Shown here piece after piece: positions 22,610-33,948 of a DNA stretch of 64,000 nt. A model generated the notes under the pieces. That model had not been told where the DNA came from. It saw only the letters and a program-made list of their open reading frames with translations, and did not search any database. A program made the position numbers and the translations under genes. Origin of the DNA: Russula earlei. Lineage: Eukaryota > Basidiomycota > Agaricomycetes > Russulales > Russulaceae. Within the stretch, counting starts at the first letter, position 1. Every line of letters starts with the position of its first letter. The stretch is taken from the NCBI GenBank assembly GCA_025769875.1, contig JAGFNK010000124.1:1-64000 (forward strand), written 5' to 3'.

Positions 22610-22702
22610 CGTTGTGGCATTCGCTCAGGAGGAGAACGCGCTCGCTCGCCGCCGACTTTCCTGTCTTGTCTACGACCTCCCGTCGTACGGCCACGACCAA
22701 CC
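22610..22702. promoter_or_regulatory. 93-bp bidirectional promoter region of ARFRP1-like and VMA16
   Basis: Only 93 bp separate the two start codons. Both untranslated leaders and the core promoter of both genes must fit here or extend into the other gene's transcribed part. No TATA-like element was recognised. Confidence 0.45.
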
Positions 22703-23756
22703 ATGAGTTACTTCTACTACTACTACTACTATTACTACGCCTTCGGGCTCCCCACATCTCTCTTCATACTCATCGCGCTCTATCTACTCTTCACCGGTAC
22801 GAGCTACCACCGTTCGAACCCACCGAGTTGTCGCTCACCCGTCGTCGGTTTTCTTTGCGACTCGTTTGCTGCGCAGGCTCCGGGGAGGCGTTCAACGTCG
22901 GCCGGTTCCTCGAGGAGACAAGTCCGTACTTGTGGGCGTCGACCGGCATCGGTCTCTGCATAGGATTAAGCGTCCTCGGGGCAGGATGGTGCGAGCATCC
23001 ACCACGGCCGTGGGCCCAACGCACCACGCGTTCTGTTTTTCTTTGCTCATCTCTCCCGTCCAGGGGCATCTTCGTCACTGGCTCGTCCATTCTCGGCGGT
23101 GGTGTCAGGGCACCCCGCATACGGACCAAGAATCTCATCAGGTCTGCACAGACAACATCTGCCCTTCCTCGACTTAGTAACGACCGAGCGTCGGCGCGCA
23201 CACAGCATCATCTTTTGCGAAGTCGTGGCGATATATGGCGTGGTGCGTCGCCCCGCCTTGGCTTTTGTTTTTTTGTCTCATCGAGCTCCCAGATCATCGG
23301 CATCGTGTACTCGACGAGGCTCACTCACGTCGAGGACAGCTTGCTTTACACCAAGGAGAACCATTTCACTGGTCCGTATATCTCCCTCCGTCGTCTCTAT
23401 CGAGTCGTGACCGCATGCCAACGCCCGTCAGGCTACGCGCTGTTCTGGGGGGGTTTGACCGCGGGCGTCTGCAACCTGCTCTGCGGTGTCTGCGTCGGCG
23501 TCGTCGGCTCGACAGCAGCCTTAGCTGACGCCGCGGACCCCGCGTTATTCGTGAAGATTCTCATCGTGGAGGTTTTTGGCAGCATCTTAGGTTTGTTTGG
23601 GCTAATCGGTGAGATTTCTCTCCCCGCTCTCCGTCTTCTCTCATTGATGTCTGGTTGCTGGCAGTGGCGTTACTCATGATCGGCAAAGCCCCAGATTTCA
23701 AGCCTGCTTCTCTCAGTCCCGCCGCTTCGGCGCAACTACCGTTCATTTCGCACTAA
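22703..23756 (+). CDS. VMA16: V-type ATPase proteolipid subunit c'' (Vma16)
   Basis: Seven exons: 22703-22796, 22877-22988, 23064-23141, 23206-23242, 23293-23371, 23432-23608 and 23665-23756, giving 222 residues, normal for the family. Motifs: [55 protein letters not shown] with the essential Glu in the second helix set, and [20 protein letters not shown] near the C-terminus, followed by [19 protein letters not shown]. The subunit sits in the proton-translocating c-ring of the vacuolar ATPase. The N-terminus is odd: MSYF followed by eight tyrosines encoded by a TAC-type trinucleotide repeat. Confidence 0.95.
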
Positions 23757-23998
23757 CCTCCCATGCCTGGACGCGTGCAATAATTTCGGGGAAGGAATCA
23801 TACGTCGCAGTTCTGGACCTCTTGTCCGCACGCATCGGATACGGTTTGTCGGATCTGAGGATGAATCAAATCAAATGCATTTAACTACCATAACCGACCT
23901 CCGACCTCCATTGTCATACCGTTTCATTACCCATTACCCAAAGCGTTTCGCCGAATAAAAATCATCATCCTGGCACACCTTGCGACGAGTAGACTAGC

Positions 23999-25774
23999 CT
24001 AGCTGTACCTTCCTTCCTCGAACGGGTTCTCCACGTACTCCAGCTCTTCTTCGTCCTCGTCATGCGCGCGACGAGGCTGTGACTCGGCGTTCACTAGGGA
24101 CACGGGTCGCTTTGGGAGCAGACCGATTTTGCCTGAGAACTGCAAGTCAGCCAACGTGACTACCCTTGCAAGCGAATCAATAAACGGCCCAACCGGGATC
24201 AATATTCGACACCGAGCGCCCGATACCGGCGGAAGGCGGGGTGTGGAGCATAATCATTGTCAGATGATGAGGGAGGCAGCAGCGGTCGTAAAGCGTGGCT
24301 ATCGGCTCTTTCACCAAGGTCACGAAACACTGGATCTGTGTGCCCACTCTCAAATTCATCCTCAACTGTGACCGGACGCGGACCATGAACGGCCGTAGGC
24401 GCATAATTAGCACGTTGCGCAGGTCGGTCTAGCACTGGTGATTGGGGTTGGACAACATAACCGGTTCCTGTGTTGGTGTCGGGAGATGATGAGGGGTTTG
24501 GGGTGCTCCTGTAAAACGTTGGCGTAGGTGGGAGTGAACAGATGAATGAATGACGGAATGAATGAGTAATTGAATTGAAACGTCATATGGCCCCTCCTCC
24601 CTCACTCTCTCCTGATCCGCGGACGGATGAAGTGGGAGGGGCCTGTGCGACACGAGAAGCGAAGGGACAGGAACCTGCGCATACCTCGGCTGGTCCATTT
24701 CTTGGACTTTGGCCTTCACTTTTGACATGAAGGTGCTGAATGTGCGCTTGCCACCTACAAAGGGGGTTAGGGAGGGATCGGGGGACGCATTATGGTAAGC
24801 AAATTGTAAGCATCGCGATGGTGATACGTATCCACGGGCATATTACTGTGGCAACGGGGGGGGGGGGGGGGGGAGGAGAAGCGGACGTACTTTCTGCCAT
24901 CTTACTCAACTGCTCCTGCACGTCAGCCAATGTGTCCCGTTGCGGCGGTGGCTGCTGCTGCGCAGCAACATCACCACGGGCAGCGTAGCCACGTCCACCC
25001 TGCTGCTGCGGAGGGACGGGCGCGTTCGTGCGCGGCGCATAAGGATACTGGTGCATCTGCTGCTGCTGTTGCTGCTGCGCGATCTGTTCGCGAGCATACT
25101 GCTGCTCATCCTCCAGCTGCAGCCGGCGCGCAAGTTCCTCATCCAGCTGGGTTTGCTCGACCTAGTGTGGAAGGAGTGACGCGATGCGATGTGCGATGTA
25201 AATGGTCGGTCAGTCGGTCCGTCAGGAATCGGGGGAGGGACAATGATGACGTACCACGGATGGTTGTTCGTTGGCTATTACGTGGGCGACCGAGATGTGG
25301 TCGGGATCGCTCATGGCGAGGAGAGCGTCGACTGCTCTGTCCTGATCTCCGCCCACCGAGTCAACGACGGAGTGCCTAGCGCGATAAGCAGAAGCAAAAG
25401 TTAAGGACGCGCTCTGTCGCGAGTCGAACTGAGACCCACAGTATGCCAGCATCGTAATCGGGAAAGATGGCGTGCAGCTGGGCAATCTTGGGATCTGCAA
25501 ACTCGTCGACGGCCGGCCGTTCTGGAGCGGTGGGAGTGGTGTCTGCCGCTCGCTCTGACCACTGGCTCGAGAGTGTCCTGGTCGGTTGCGTCCAGGCCGG
25601 CAGACTTTGAGTGGCAGCGGTGGTGGCTGCTGCGGAAGGGACGTCGTCGTCGCCGCCGGCAGTGGTAACCGGCACGAGATTCCCTTCGTGCTCTGGTTCG
25701 GCCGTCGGAGGATCGTTAGATGTATCGTCGTCATCATCGATGCTATAGCCAGGTAAATGTGGTTCAGAGGACAT
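23999..25774 (-). CDS. CUE-domain ubiquitin-binding protein (Cue5-like)
   Basis: The start is the ATG at 25774-25772 (MSSEPHLPGYSIDDDDD). After an acidic, Ala/Thr-rich 90-residue leader comes a CUE domain: DPKIAQLHAIFPDYDAGIL, then an intron, then LDSVGGDQDRAVDALLAMSD, including the MFP-like FPDYD and the di-leucine-type end. Next is a Gln-rich coiled region (LARRLQLEDEQQYAREQIAQ, then a Gln run), KVKAKVQEMDQPR and an acidic C-terminal tail ending YVENPFEEGRYS. Yeast Cue5 and human Tollip link ubiquitylated cargo to Atg8; this layout fits, though no Atg8-interacting motif could be proved. One intron holds a run of 18 G (plus strand). Confidence 0.85.
24856..24873. repeat. Run of 18 G in an intron
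   Basis: An uninterrupted run of 18 G on the plus strand (C on the coding strand) lies in an intron of the CUE gene. Such runs are prone to length errors in sequencing. Confidence 0.9.
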
Positions 25775-25885
25775 CGCTAATGGCAAGACGCAAGAGCTAC
25801 ATTAGGGTGCACTGGATCCCACTCTCACAAGAGAGGGCAAGTCCGAAAGCAATTTGACTTCAGGCCACCACCATCACCATCATCT

Positions 25886-27839
25886 CTACCGCTTCGCTGC
25901 CCTGTGTCCGTCGGCATCTGTCCCATCTGCCTTGCGTTTTCTGCTGCTCACACTAGACTTAGATTCGCTCGGGTCACCTCCCAGCCGGGTAGTCACAGCA
26001 CGCTGCAGGTTGCCCAAGATGCGCTTTTCGCTTAGTCGCACTACTACCGCATTCTTTACGTTCAATGGGATGGGCTTCTCCTTTTCCGTGCCGAGCAAAG
26101 CTTCGTCATCCTGAAAATGCGGCGCGTAAATCGAAACCGAGAAGACTGCCTCGGGCAAACTTACCTCGATGGTAGTCGGATACTCTGCCAACCGTCTTCT
26201 CAAGACGTCAGCGACCACGGACAACACGGCATCATCGACCTTTGGTTTTGGTAACTTTGACTTGCGCTTCGTTTTTGCCCATTCTGGATCTGACATCATC
26301 AACAGGCGCACGAACGATGTCAGCTCTTCAGGCAACTCTGCCGAAAAGTCCACGACGAAGATACTGCAGAGCCAGATCGGAGCACTCAAAGTGGCAAGTG
26401 GAGAGTGACTACGCACTCGTCACCACCCTCTTCCAACCACCAATCGATACGTTCAGAGCTTCGCGGGCTTGCCTGCTGGAGACATTTAGCGCCAACGCTT
26501 GACATAACAAGGTCCGCGCGAATCTCAACAATGTCAGCAGGGTTTCCAGAACCGCCACAAGGGAGCGGAACCTGATCGACGTGTCCGTAGCGGCGAAGCA
26601 AGTCTGAGTTGGGAGGGTCGCCGTACGTGTTCCACTGAAGGCACGTGGGTCCACGGTCAGATCTACGTGAAAGATAACCCACAATTTGTTCACCCCGCCG
26701 AATAGACCGAGTCGTGGCCATTCGAAGAAAGTGTTCCTCGTAGAAAAGCTTCGCCTGGAAGGACGGTTACTATCAAAAACCGTTGACGGCAGCGGATACA
26801 CACATTTTCGCAATCATAACGCGCATTCAGCATATCGGCCAGAGGTACCATGGCCACATTCGCAGGGTCATCATTTTCACCGTCATCGCTGTCCTTATCT
26901 TCGTCCTCATCGGAGCTATTGTCATCGAGCGCCTGTGGTGAATGTTTGTCTAAGCTCATCTCAGGGTCTTCATGCGGGGGCGTTTGGCTCGTGTCAACGT
27001 TATACGTTGCCGACCATGCCTCGACTTGGAAGCTTCTGGAGAGGATGCGACTCCCCATGATGTGATAGGCTTCTAATGAATAGTGGAGATTAGCATGTTC
27101 ATCGCCGAAGTAATCTGTTCTATTCTGAATAGACTTCAAGACTTGATCTGCTCGGCTATGAGAGTACGCACTTTGAGTAATGGCACGACTTTGTTGAGGT
27201 AGTCGTTCTCGGCCTGCTCCCTTCCTATCCTTTCTACGATCCTGCATCAGCGCCGCGGGGCCAATTCGTCAACAAAGGGGATCTACCTATGATGGCTGTG
27301 CCTCGCAGCTGTTCAACATCTTCGGAGCTCCAAAACATAGGTGTGTTGAAGGTGATCGGGAGCGAAGCTTATACACTATCGCGTCAGTAGGTGGTAGCGT
27401 ACCATTGCGGTGTGCATATCTATACCAAGATACGTTGACCACCTCGAGGAGGAGCCCTGAGCAGCCTCCCACATGAGGCAAAGGATGAGACCGGACCATC
27501 CGATGTGGAGGCCATGCCTTTTCCAGTCGGCTTCACCTATCAGAGAGGGGAGAGAGGAGGTCCGGGTTGAGAGGGTGAGATGGCGGGGTATGGAGAACAG
27601 GGTGTGCCCTTGCTGCAGTTACGGCGGGTTGAGTTGACCGCGAATTTCAGGACAGGGGAAACGGGGAAAGGAGTGACGGCAAACATCATCGTTATTACCT
27701 GGAGATCGCGAAGTGCCAACGCACCCCAGCCGAGGCCGTCAATCTGCGCAAATGTCAGAGCAGAGCGGTCAAATATTCCGTTGTGGGCGGTGAACCAGGT
27801 GACCAATTCCGAGACCGAGACCGAGACCGAGACGTCCAT
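25886..27839 (-). CDS. RKM4: Ribosomal protein lysine methyltransferase, RKM4/SETD6 type
   Basis: The chosen start is the ATG at 27839-27837 (MDVSVSVSVSELVTWFTAHN). Segments in order: IDGLGWGALALRDLQ (SET start), IGWSGLILCLMWEAAQGSSS, FNTPMFWSSEDVEQLRGTAI, RIGREQAENDYLNKVVPLLK, YSLEAYHIMGSRILSRSFQV, an acidic iSET insert, MVPLADMLNARYDCEN, MATTRSIRRGEQIWNTYGDP with PNSDLLRRYGHVD (AdoMet pocket), and the Rubisco-LSMT substrate domain to the Lys/Arg-rich end. About nine exons; every apparent frame change resolves at a GT..AG intron. Rkm4 methylates ribosomal protein L42 in yeast; SETD6 methylates other nuclear targets in mammals. The tail RKRKADGTDADGHRAAKR looks like a nuclear signal. It is head to head with the CRAL-TRIO gene. 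Confidence 0.9.
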
Positions 27840-27940
27840 GAGTGATATGATATGATGCGAGTATGCGAACGAGGCCAAACCTGCGAGGCGTAGCGTAAAC
27901 GCGCAAGCGAGCCAATCATCTGGCCCAGTCCCTCGCCTCC
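27840..27940. promoter_or_regulatory. 101-bp bidirectional promoter region of RKM4 and CRAL-TRIO gene
   Basis: The divergent start codons are 101 bp apart. The first codons of RKM4 are built from a GAGACC-type hexanucleotide repeat that abuts this region. Confidence 0.4.
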
Positions 27941-29572
27941 ATGTTGTCCCATTCCCCCATAACCTCCCAAGCCATTCGCGCCCACAACGATGCGTTGACA
28001 AATCTCTACTTTCAGCACAGGGAGACGGTACAACAAATTCAGGGCACCTTGTTCACCCAAGTCCTTCCGAACGCCCTCGACGAGCTCGGACTCGGCAGGG
28101 CCGCGCGCGACTGGGCGCAAGAGTGGCTCCGCGACGACCGTAAGTCCACCCCCTTGCCAGCGCTCCTGGCCACGTTTCTCATTCTCTGTCCCTTTATCAT
28201 CGAAGTGTTTGTATTCCGCACCCTCAAGGTGAGTTCCTACCGTAGCCACGCTACCTACGAGCGGCCGGTTTGACGTGGCGGGACCGCTTGTTCCTCTTTC
28301 AGAGGCATAAATTCACAAAGGCGTTTGCGCTAGAGTCGCTCAGGGCAATTCTCACCTGGCGCCTGACTCACTTGAAAAGCCTAGATGTGGCTGGCTCTCT
28401 GCCGCCCGTGTTCCATATCCTTCCGCCGCCAGCGTGCGATGTTCTTGGCCGACCCGTCCTGATCCTAAGACTGGCAAAGCTCTATGCCCTGCAAGAAGAC
28501 CCCCGAGAACGTGTCTTACGGTCCGTTGAGAGACTTCGGAGGAGTCTTCACAATATCAATTCCTCCTCCTCATCTCTGCCGGCAAGTCCCATGCGTGGCC
28601 CAGTACTTCAATACATGCTACTGGTCGATATGGAGAACGTATCAATGAGAAATTTTGTGCGTCTCGCTCCGAATCCGCTTTTAATATCCGAATATTCTCC
28701 TTTGCTGATTCGGACATCACTGAGGATAGAACCTCGACCTGCTGACTTGGTACACTCATGAGGTCGCACCTCGTTACCCTGGGCTGTTCGGAACAGGTCT
28801 GTAGTTCCATTGAGGAGATGTTATCTGTCACCTCTAACGCCACCATCATCTCGCAGTCTTTGTCATCAACTTCTCATGGACACAATCCGGCATTTGGAGC
28901 GTCATCAGGTTCGCATTTGCGACATTCCAGACTGCTTACTCACGCTCACCGCCGCACCCCTGTGTTTTCCCTAGGCTTGCCCTCCCCGAGTCAGTTTATT
29001 ATAGGATCTTCTTTCCTTCAATGGAAGTCCTCCACGAGTGCATCAGTCCCTCGAGCCTTCCGAAGGGTAAGCTCTACTACAGCCTCCGTCCGAGAGACAC
29101 TGCGATTTAGCTCCTTTTAGAGTACGGGGGGTGTCTCCCTCATCTCCCGGAGATCCCCAACATCTTAGATGCTGCGCAGCATGCGTCTTCGTCGTTCTCG
29201 TCATCACTATCATCTCCAAGAGAAGAAGACAGCAGCACGTTACCTACTCATCTCGCTGTGGAGGAGAAAAATGCAGACCGTGGGAGCAGTCGCAAGATCG
29301 CACACATCTCTCCACGATCGCAGCTCAATCCTTTCTACGGCTATCCGATCGGGCCCTCGCCCTACTCGCTGACTCCTCCCGCACTACCTTACCCACGCTA
29401 CGGCCGCCGGCGAAAGCGCGACCTCGTTCGCACCCTTGCGGCTTTATGGTGGGCAAAATGGAGATCGAAGGTTTCGTGGAGCTTTCCCCTCCTTTTCATA
29501 TTCCTTTGCGCGCGGTGGTGGTGGCGCCAACGAAGGAAGGGCGTGTTTTTCATTCGGGGTGAGCCGAATTGA
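27941..29572 (+). CDS. CRAL-TRIO (Sec14-like) protein with C-terminal hydrophobic segment
   Basis: Exon 1 is 27941-28228, exon 2 starts at 28303, and further exons begin near 28748, 28858, 28974 and 29120, ending at 29572. An N-terminal hydrophobic segment (LLATFLILCPFIIEVFVF) lies near residue 80. The CRAL-TRIO domain follows: RGPVLQYMLLVDMENVSMRN, then NLDLLTWYTHEVAPRYPGLF, a VFVINFSWTQSGIWSVIR strand-helix pair, ALPESVYYRIFF and SLPKEYGGCLPHLPEI, the usual end of the lipid-binding fold. A Ser-rich linker leads to a basic region and SWSFPLLFIFLCARWWW near the C-terminus, a likely membrane anchor. CRAL-TRIO proteins bind or exchange phosphoinositides and other lipids. The ligand is not predictable. 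Confidence 0.85.
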
Positions 29573-29872
29573 GCGCTATCATGATACACGCAGACGGAAG
29601 GGCGAGTCTTTGATGGGCCTTACGGCACGCGGCGACCACACCAAATACCCTCCGGAAGGTCTGAAACAGAGAGCTAGCCATCTGAGCCTTCGAGACCATG
29701 TATTCCAAGACGCCCGTGGATTGCCCCGCCATTACCTGTGATCAGGGATCATTACCAGTGGCGCATTAGAGTTGCGAGTGCTTTCTGACGTTTACGTGCA
29801 CACGTTGTAGGGCAAAAACGTCGTCATCGGTCGTGAAAGACAGACTGTCCGTATATGTAACGCTACAAAAAA

Positions 29873-29893
29873 TACTCTGGAAGCTTTAGCGGA
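29873..29893 (-). other. PPG1: 21-nt terminal exon of PPG1 coding the LPEYFL tail
   Basis: The coding strand reads cttccagagtattttttgtag after the acceptor cgctaaag. It is the only source of the conserved PP2A-type C-terminus in the area and restores frame from GVK. Confidence 0.75.
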
Positions 29894-31254
29894 GAAAGAG
29901 TGGAGTTAAGCTTCTCCATCTATAATAAGGCCGAGGCTAGGGTGACACTGACCTTTACTCCGGCGTTCTGGGCAGCAGCATGTTGGGTAGGTCCATCTCG
30001 TTCGTTTTCGGGTGCAGCTTCGAACACGTTGAAGTACATATTTCCTCCTGGCGATACCTCTAGTATGCTTGCAGAATTTCCACAACGGTAACAGTAGTTT
30101 GGCGCAGACCATACAGTGGACAGGTGGTTGTCGAAAAGCGATGCATAACCCTCCATGCATAGCTGATGCGCGCGCAGAATATGTGTCATCCCATTTGTTT
30201 CCAGAAACTTGTGCACGACACCCGAACCAAACGTGTAGCCGGCGCCGCTGTAGGCCGTTCGTACTAAGCCACTGGAAAGTTCCGGGATGAGATATGATGA
30301 AGGGGGTGCTTTACCGAGGAGATATTGCAAAATCCTCTTTTTCCGGATCAGGATCCGACCAAACAAGGTCGGCCATGGGCCCTTCATGTGGTATTTCTGA
30401 CAGGAGAGACGGGTAAGCGAATCACGCGGCCAGGAATGACAGAGGATGCGTACCTCGGAAGCGGTCGACGACCTTGATCTGATCAATTGAATGAATGGAG
30501 GGAGAGAGACCTTGAAAGTGGAACAAAGGATGAGAGGGCTGCCACTGGCAGAAGTATAAGCCGACATTGGCAATTCGAACGGACCACCATGCACGCAAAA
30601 TATTTTGTCGTCAATGACGACCGATAGCGTCAAGAAGTCAAACATGTCGGTAAAGTATGTCCAGACGCGCGACGATCCGTATTTGCGAACGCATTCTGTA
30701 TAGAAGCCGTATGTCTGGGGCGTTTTTTAGAAGACGGGCAAGGGCACTAGCGCGAGGTGGCTCAGGAACGCACTTGCGTTACGGCTCGTGATTCGTGGTT
30801 CCCTCGAATGAGTTGCACACGATCGGGATATCGAAGCTTGAGACAAGTGAGCAGGGATATGGTTTCGACGCTGAAGAGCCCTCTATCCACATAGTCACCT
30901 GAGGGTGAGGGTGAGGGTGAGGACGTGCGGTTGGGCGAGCGACCGGGTGAGGCAAAGTCGCACCGAGGAACAAGTAGTTGGTGTATGGGGCGTAACCACC
31001 TATACGAAATATTTCTATGAGATCATAAAACTGGCTTGAGAAAAAATGATTAAACGCAAATGATGATGGCTATGGGGAAGCGCGCACCCATGTATGTCAC
31101 CGACAACAGTCACCGGGGCGCTGACATGGACGACGTTGGATTCTCGCATGAGGACCTCCTTTGTCTTCTCGCATATCTCGCGCAAGAGAGCCTCGTGGAG
31201 CAGCTGCTTGTGGAGGAGCTGCTGGATACATTCATCGAGATCGAAGGGAGCCAT
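29873..31254 (-). CDS. PPG1: PP2A-like serine/threonine phosphatase catalytic subunit (Ppg1/PP6 group)
   Basis: Eight exons from the ATG at 31254-31252 ([20 protein letters not shown]) to a tiny last exon ending at 29873. Catalytic motifs: [86 protein letters not shown] and [12 protein letters not shown]. The last exon (29873-29893) encodes only LPEYFL and the stop, supplying the carboxymethylated tail of PP2A-type enzymes. If the last intron is kept, the protein ends instead at the stop at 29920 with an unrelated tail. Ppg1 acts in glycogen metabolism and, with Far proteins, dephosphorylates Atg32 in yeast. Intron 2 contains an imperfect ccctca repeat. Confidence 0.93.
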
Positions 31255-33162
31255 AAAGCCATATGATACAACTTTGTGCGAGCGCGTAGGAAGTGCGCAG
31301 TGGATGAACACGTGACCGGACCTGACAGTTAGAGTGAACTGCTCCCGTGCAGTGCAACAGCCAGACAGACAACAACAGACCGACCCGACCATCGCGCAGA
31401 CCCATGCCCATGGCACATGGCACCCACCAGCTTCCGCCGCCCGTCCATCAAGCACACTGACACTCCGCCGGAAACAGTTGTTGCCCGAGGTCAAATTTTT
31501 TTTTTTGACACAGACGTGCGAACAGCTCGAGTTGTGACTCGCTCGCGCAGCTGCGCACTTCCGGCGCCAAAAGTTGCCAAAGCCACAACATTTATTATCC
31601 CCACGTACGTCCGACATTCGGGCACTAGTACTGTTCGTGCACGGCTCCGATCTTATGTGTGCAAATTCACGGACAAGCACAGCTTTACAAAATTAAAGTC
31701 CCGAATTGGAACCCAGTCAGACTCCGGTCCCCTCCTTCTCCGTATTCGTATCCCCAGGAGCGTGCCTCATATTCACAATCCCCTTCCAGGGGTCCGATAT
31801 GCTCCCAGAACTCGGCAAATGCATTGATGAGAATCATTTCTCACGTTCCTCGCTTGCAGAATGTGTCTCATTGTGCGGTGCGTGCTTTATGTTGTCGTCA
31901 GTGACCCCCTTCGCAACAGGTTACTCGAACGTGTTGTAAGCATTCCGTCCGCTGGCCGCAGCTTCGCGCAAACATCCGCACAAACACCTTCCAGTTTCTG
32001 CGTCGTGGTTCTGTCTCGACGTAGCGCTCCGGACATCGTTCGTGTCACACGCCTCTCGCTGCTCTGGACGCTAGGGCATGGGGGGACAGTGCCACGTTGT
32101 TTCGGAGGTTATCATCAATGTCAAATTCGTTTGGTAAAAATTTGAGCGACTGATACGAGGGGCCCTCATGGGTGTCACCGGCCATTCCTCCACTTACGAG
32201 TTGGCCACAAGCAACCCCATTTTCACCACCCCCACCCGTTTCACTCTCCGGCAAGTCTCGCGATCTTCCTTCGGCCTGCGTTCCCCGATGCCAGCTCCCT
32301 GCGTGGTCTGGTCCTCTCTGACAACTTTGTTCGTTCCTCAATCAGGTTTTTTACACCCATAACTCTCGTGCTGACACGATAGCCGTGCATGTCGATGCGA
32401 TGATCGTCACTTCCTTGCCGCAACGTTTTCGCTCCTCGTACCCAACCCAAAGCTCACGTCGAGTCACCCCCCACGGGTGCTGCCCCCGCCATGGCGCGTT
32501 CACGCTGCTCTCCGAAGCTCCAACGATTTCGGGCCCCGATCCTCATATGAAGGGCAAAAATCGGCTACGAGATCGCGTTCAACGTGGATGATTTCGCAAA
32601 TCCGCTCAACTTTACTTAGTCGACGCCAAACGCTTACCCCGCTAATGTCTGGAGGGCGCTTGTAGGTCAGATCAGATCGAGCCCCTAGATTATTTTTTTT
32701 TTCGAGGTAACGTTAGGCTGCGGTGGAACACGACAGGCACAAGACGCAGGTGTGAGGACGGGAGAGGCGATGTTTACGCTGACACTGTGGCTGTATGAAA
32801 TACCGGGACTCGGTCACTCCAGAGTTGGGACGAAAGCGAAGGCGGTTTGCCTTCCCCGTCCAAGATGGGGGGCCCTTCTCTTGATCGTGCAACGGTGCGG
32901 CTCGAAACCCTAAGTTCCCTCGACTTCGGACTCAAAAAGGTTTTTGCCTCACTCACATCGGCATCTACTAGCCCTCTCCCCTGCACCTGCCCTTCTTGGT
33001 TTCTACGGGGCCGGATTACTGGCACCGCTCCTAACCGGTCACTGCGTGGCCTTTGGCCAAATCTGATGCCGTTCAAACTTCGCCATCCCTTCTAGAGCGC
33101 ACCAACAGTATAAAGTCCCTTACTACTCTGCATATCCGACCGACCAACACGTTTCCTCCAGC
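31255..33162. other. Intergenic with unrecognised coding-like segment (31706-32700)
   Basis: On the plus strand a frame at 31706-31939 reads VFVSPGACLIFTIPFQGSDM then MLPELGKCIDENHFSRSSLA, and further coding-like pieces follow in other frames (a Pro-rich stretch near 32170-32300; a GYEIAFNVDDFANPLNF-like piece near 32550-32620). Stops lie between them, and splice sites that join them were not found. It may be a decayed or many-exon gene of a family I do not recognise. The part near 31255-31640 should include the PPG1 promoter; 32690-32705 has a short T run. Confidence 0.3.
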
Positions 33163-33948
33163 ATGCAGTCGTCCCCTCATGACACCTCCCGCAACTACCC
33201 GTATCAGCGTCATCATCAGACCTCGCTATCCTCCACTCATTCCCACAACTACATGGATCACAACGGTCAGCCCGTGGGCTACCACCCTGTCGCACAGAAT
33301 GCCCATGTGCAAAGATCGACATATGGGCACCTCCAAGATCACCCTGGCATGCACCCCGTCCCCTATCCCAGTTCATCTCCACTAACATGAGTGCAAACAG
33401 CGATGGTCGCCAGCCACCCGGTTGCTTCGCCAAGCCTCCCTATCACCCAGCAATCAGGGTCCTCCATGTCCCAATATTCCCCTCAGCACTATGCCTCCGA
33501 CCCACATCAGTCGGGTGTAATGTTGAACCCCGGCGTGCCTCCACACTACCAATATTACCGCCCGATAGAACACGGACAGCCCATTGTCCCATCACAACAT
33601 CATTCGCACTCTGGTGTCCCGCAGAAACCTTATCCAAACCCAGCAAATCAGACTCAAGGTAGCCACGCTCAATATTCGAACCCCGCCAACAACCCGTCAT
33701 CATCTGTGGTGTATGGATCACCCTCGCCACCGTCTTCTTCATCTTCTTCCTCACCCCACGCGTGTGGCGTCTGCGGGGCTACGTTCACACGCCCACACGA
33801 CCGCAAGCGTCACTATGAAAGTCAACATACGACGATCGAACATGTGTGCCAGTACTGTCGGAAAAGTTACGCGCGAGTGGACTCGTTGAAGCGGCACTTG
33901 GACAGGCCGTGTGACAAGATGCCTCAATCTGTACAGAAGAGTATCTGA
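33163..33948 (+). CDS. Small zinc-finger protein (C2H2 plus C2HC fingers at the C-terminus)
   Basis: The N-terminal 170 residues are rich in His, Pro, Gln and Ser, typical of fungal regulators. The C-terminus has HACGVCGATFTRPHDRKRHY ending in QH (C2H2, 12-residue spacing) and CQYCRKSYARVDSLKRHLDR ending in PC (C2HC). In the simple reading a TGA at 33388-33390 interrupts the frame. An intron from 33266 (gtcagcc) to 33400 (gcaaacag), 135 nt and in phase, would remove it at the cost of 45 coding-like residues. The second reading is preferred but unproved. A sequence-specific DNA-binding role is likely from the fingers; no target can be named. Confidence 0.6.

Noticed and set aside
28140..28160. 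Possible 21-nt intron in the CRAL-TRIO gene (gtaagt...ccag)
   Set aside because: It is far too short for splicing, and the frame is open through it.
30900..30940. Telomere-like repeat (gagggt units) near PPG1
   Set aside because: It consists of four imperfect units inside a PPG1 intron; it is a small local repeat, not a telomeric tract.
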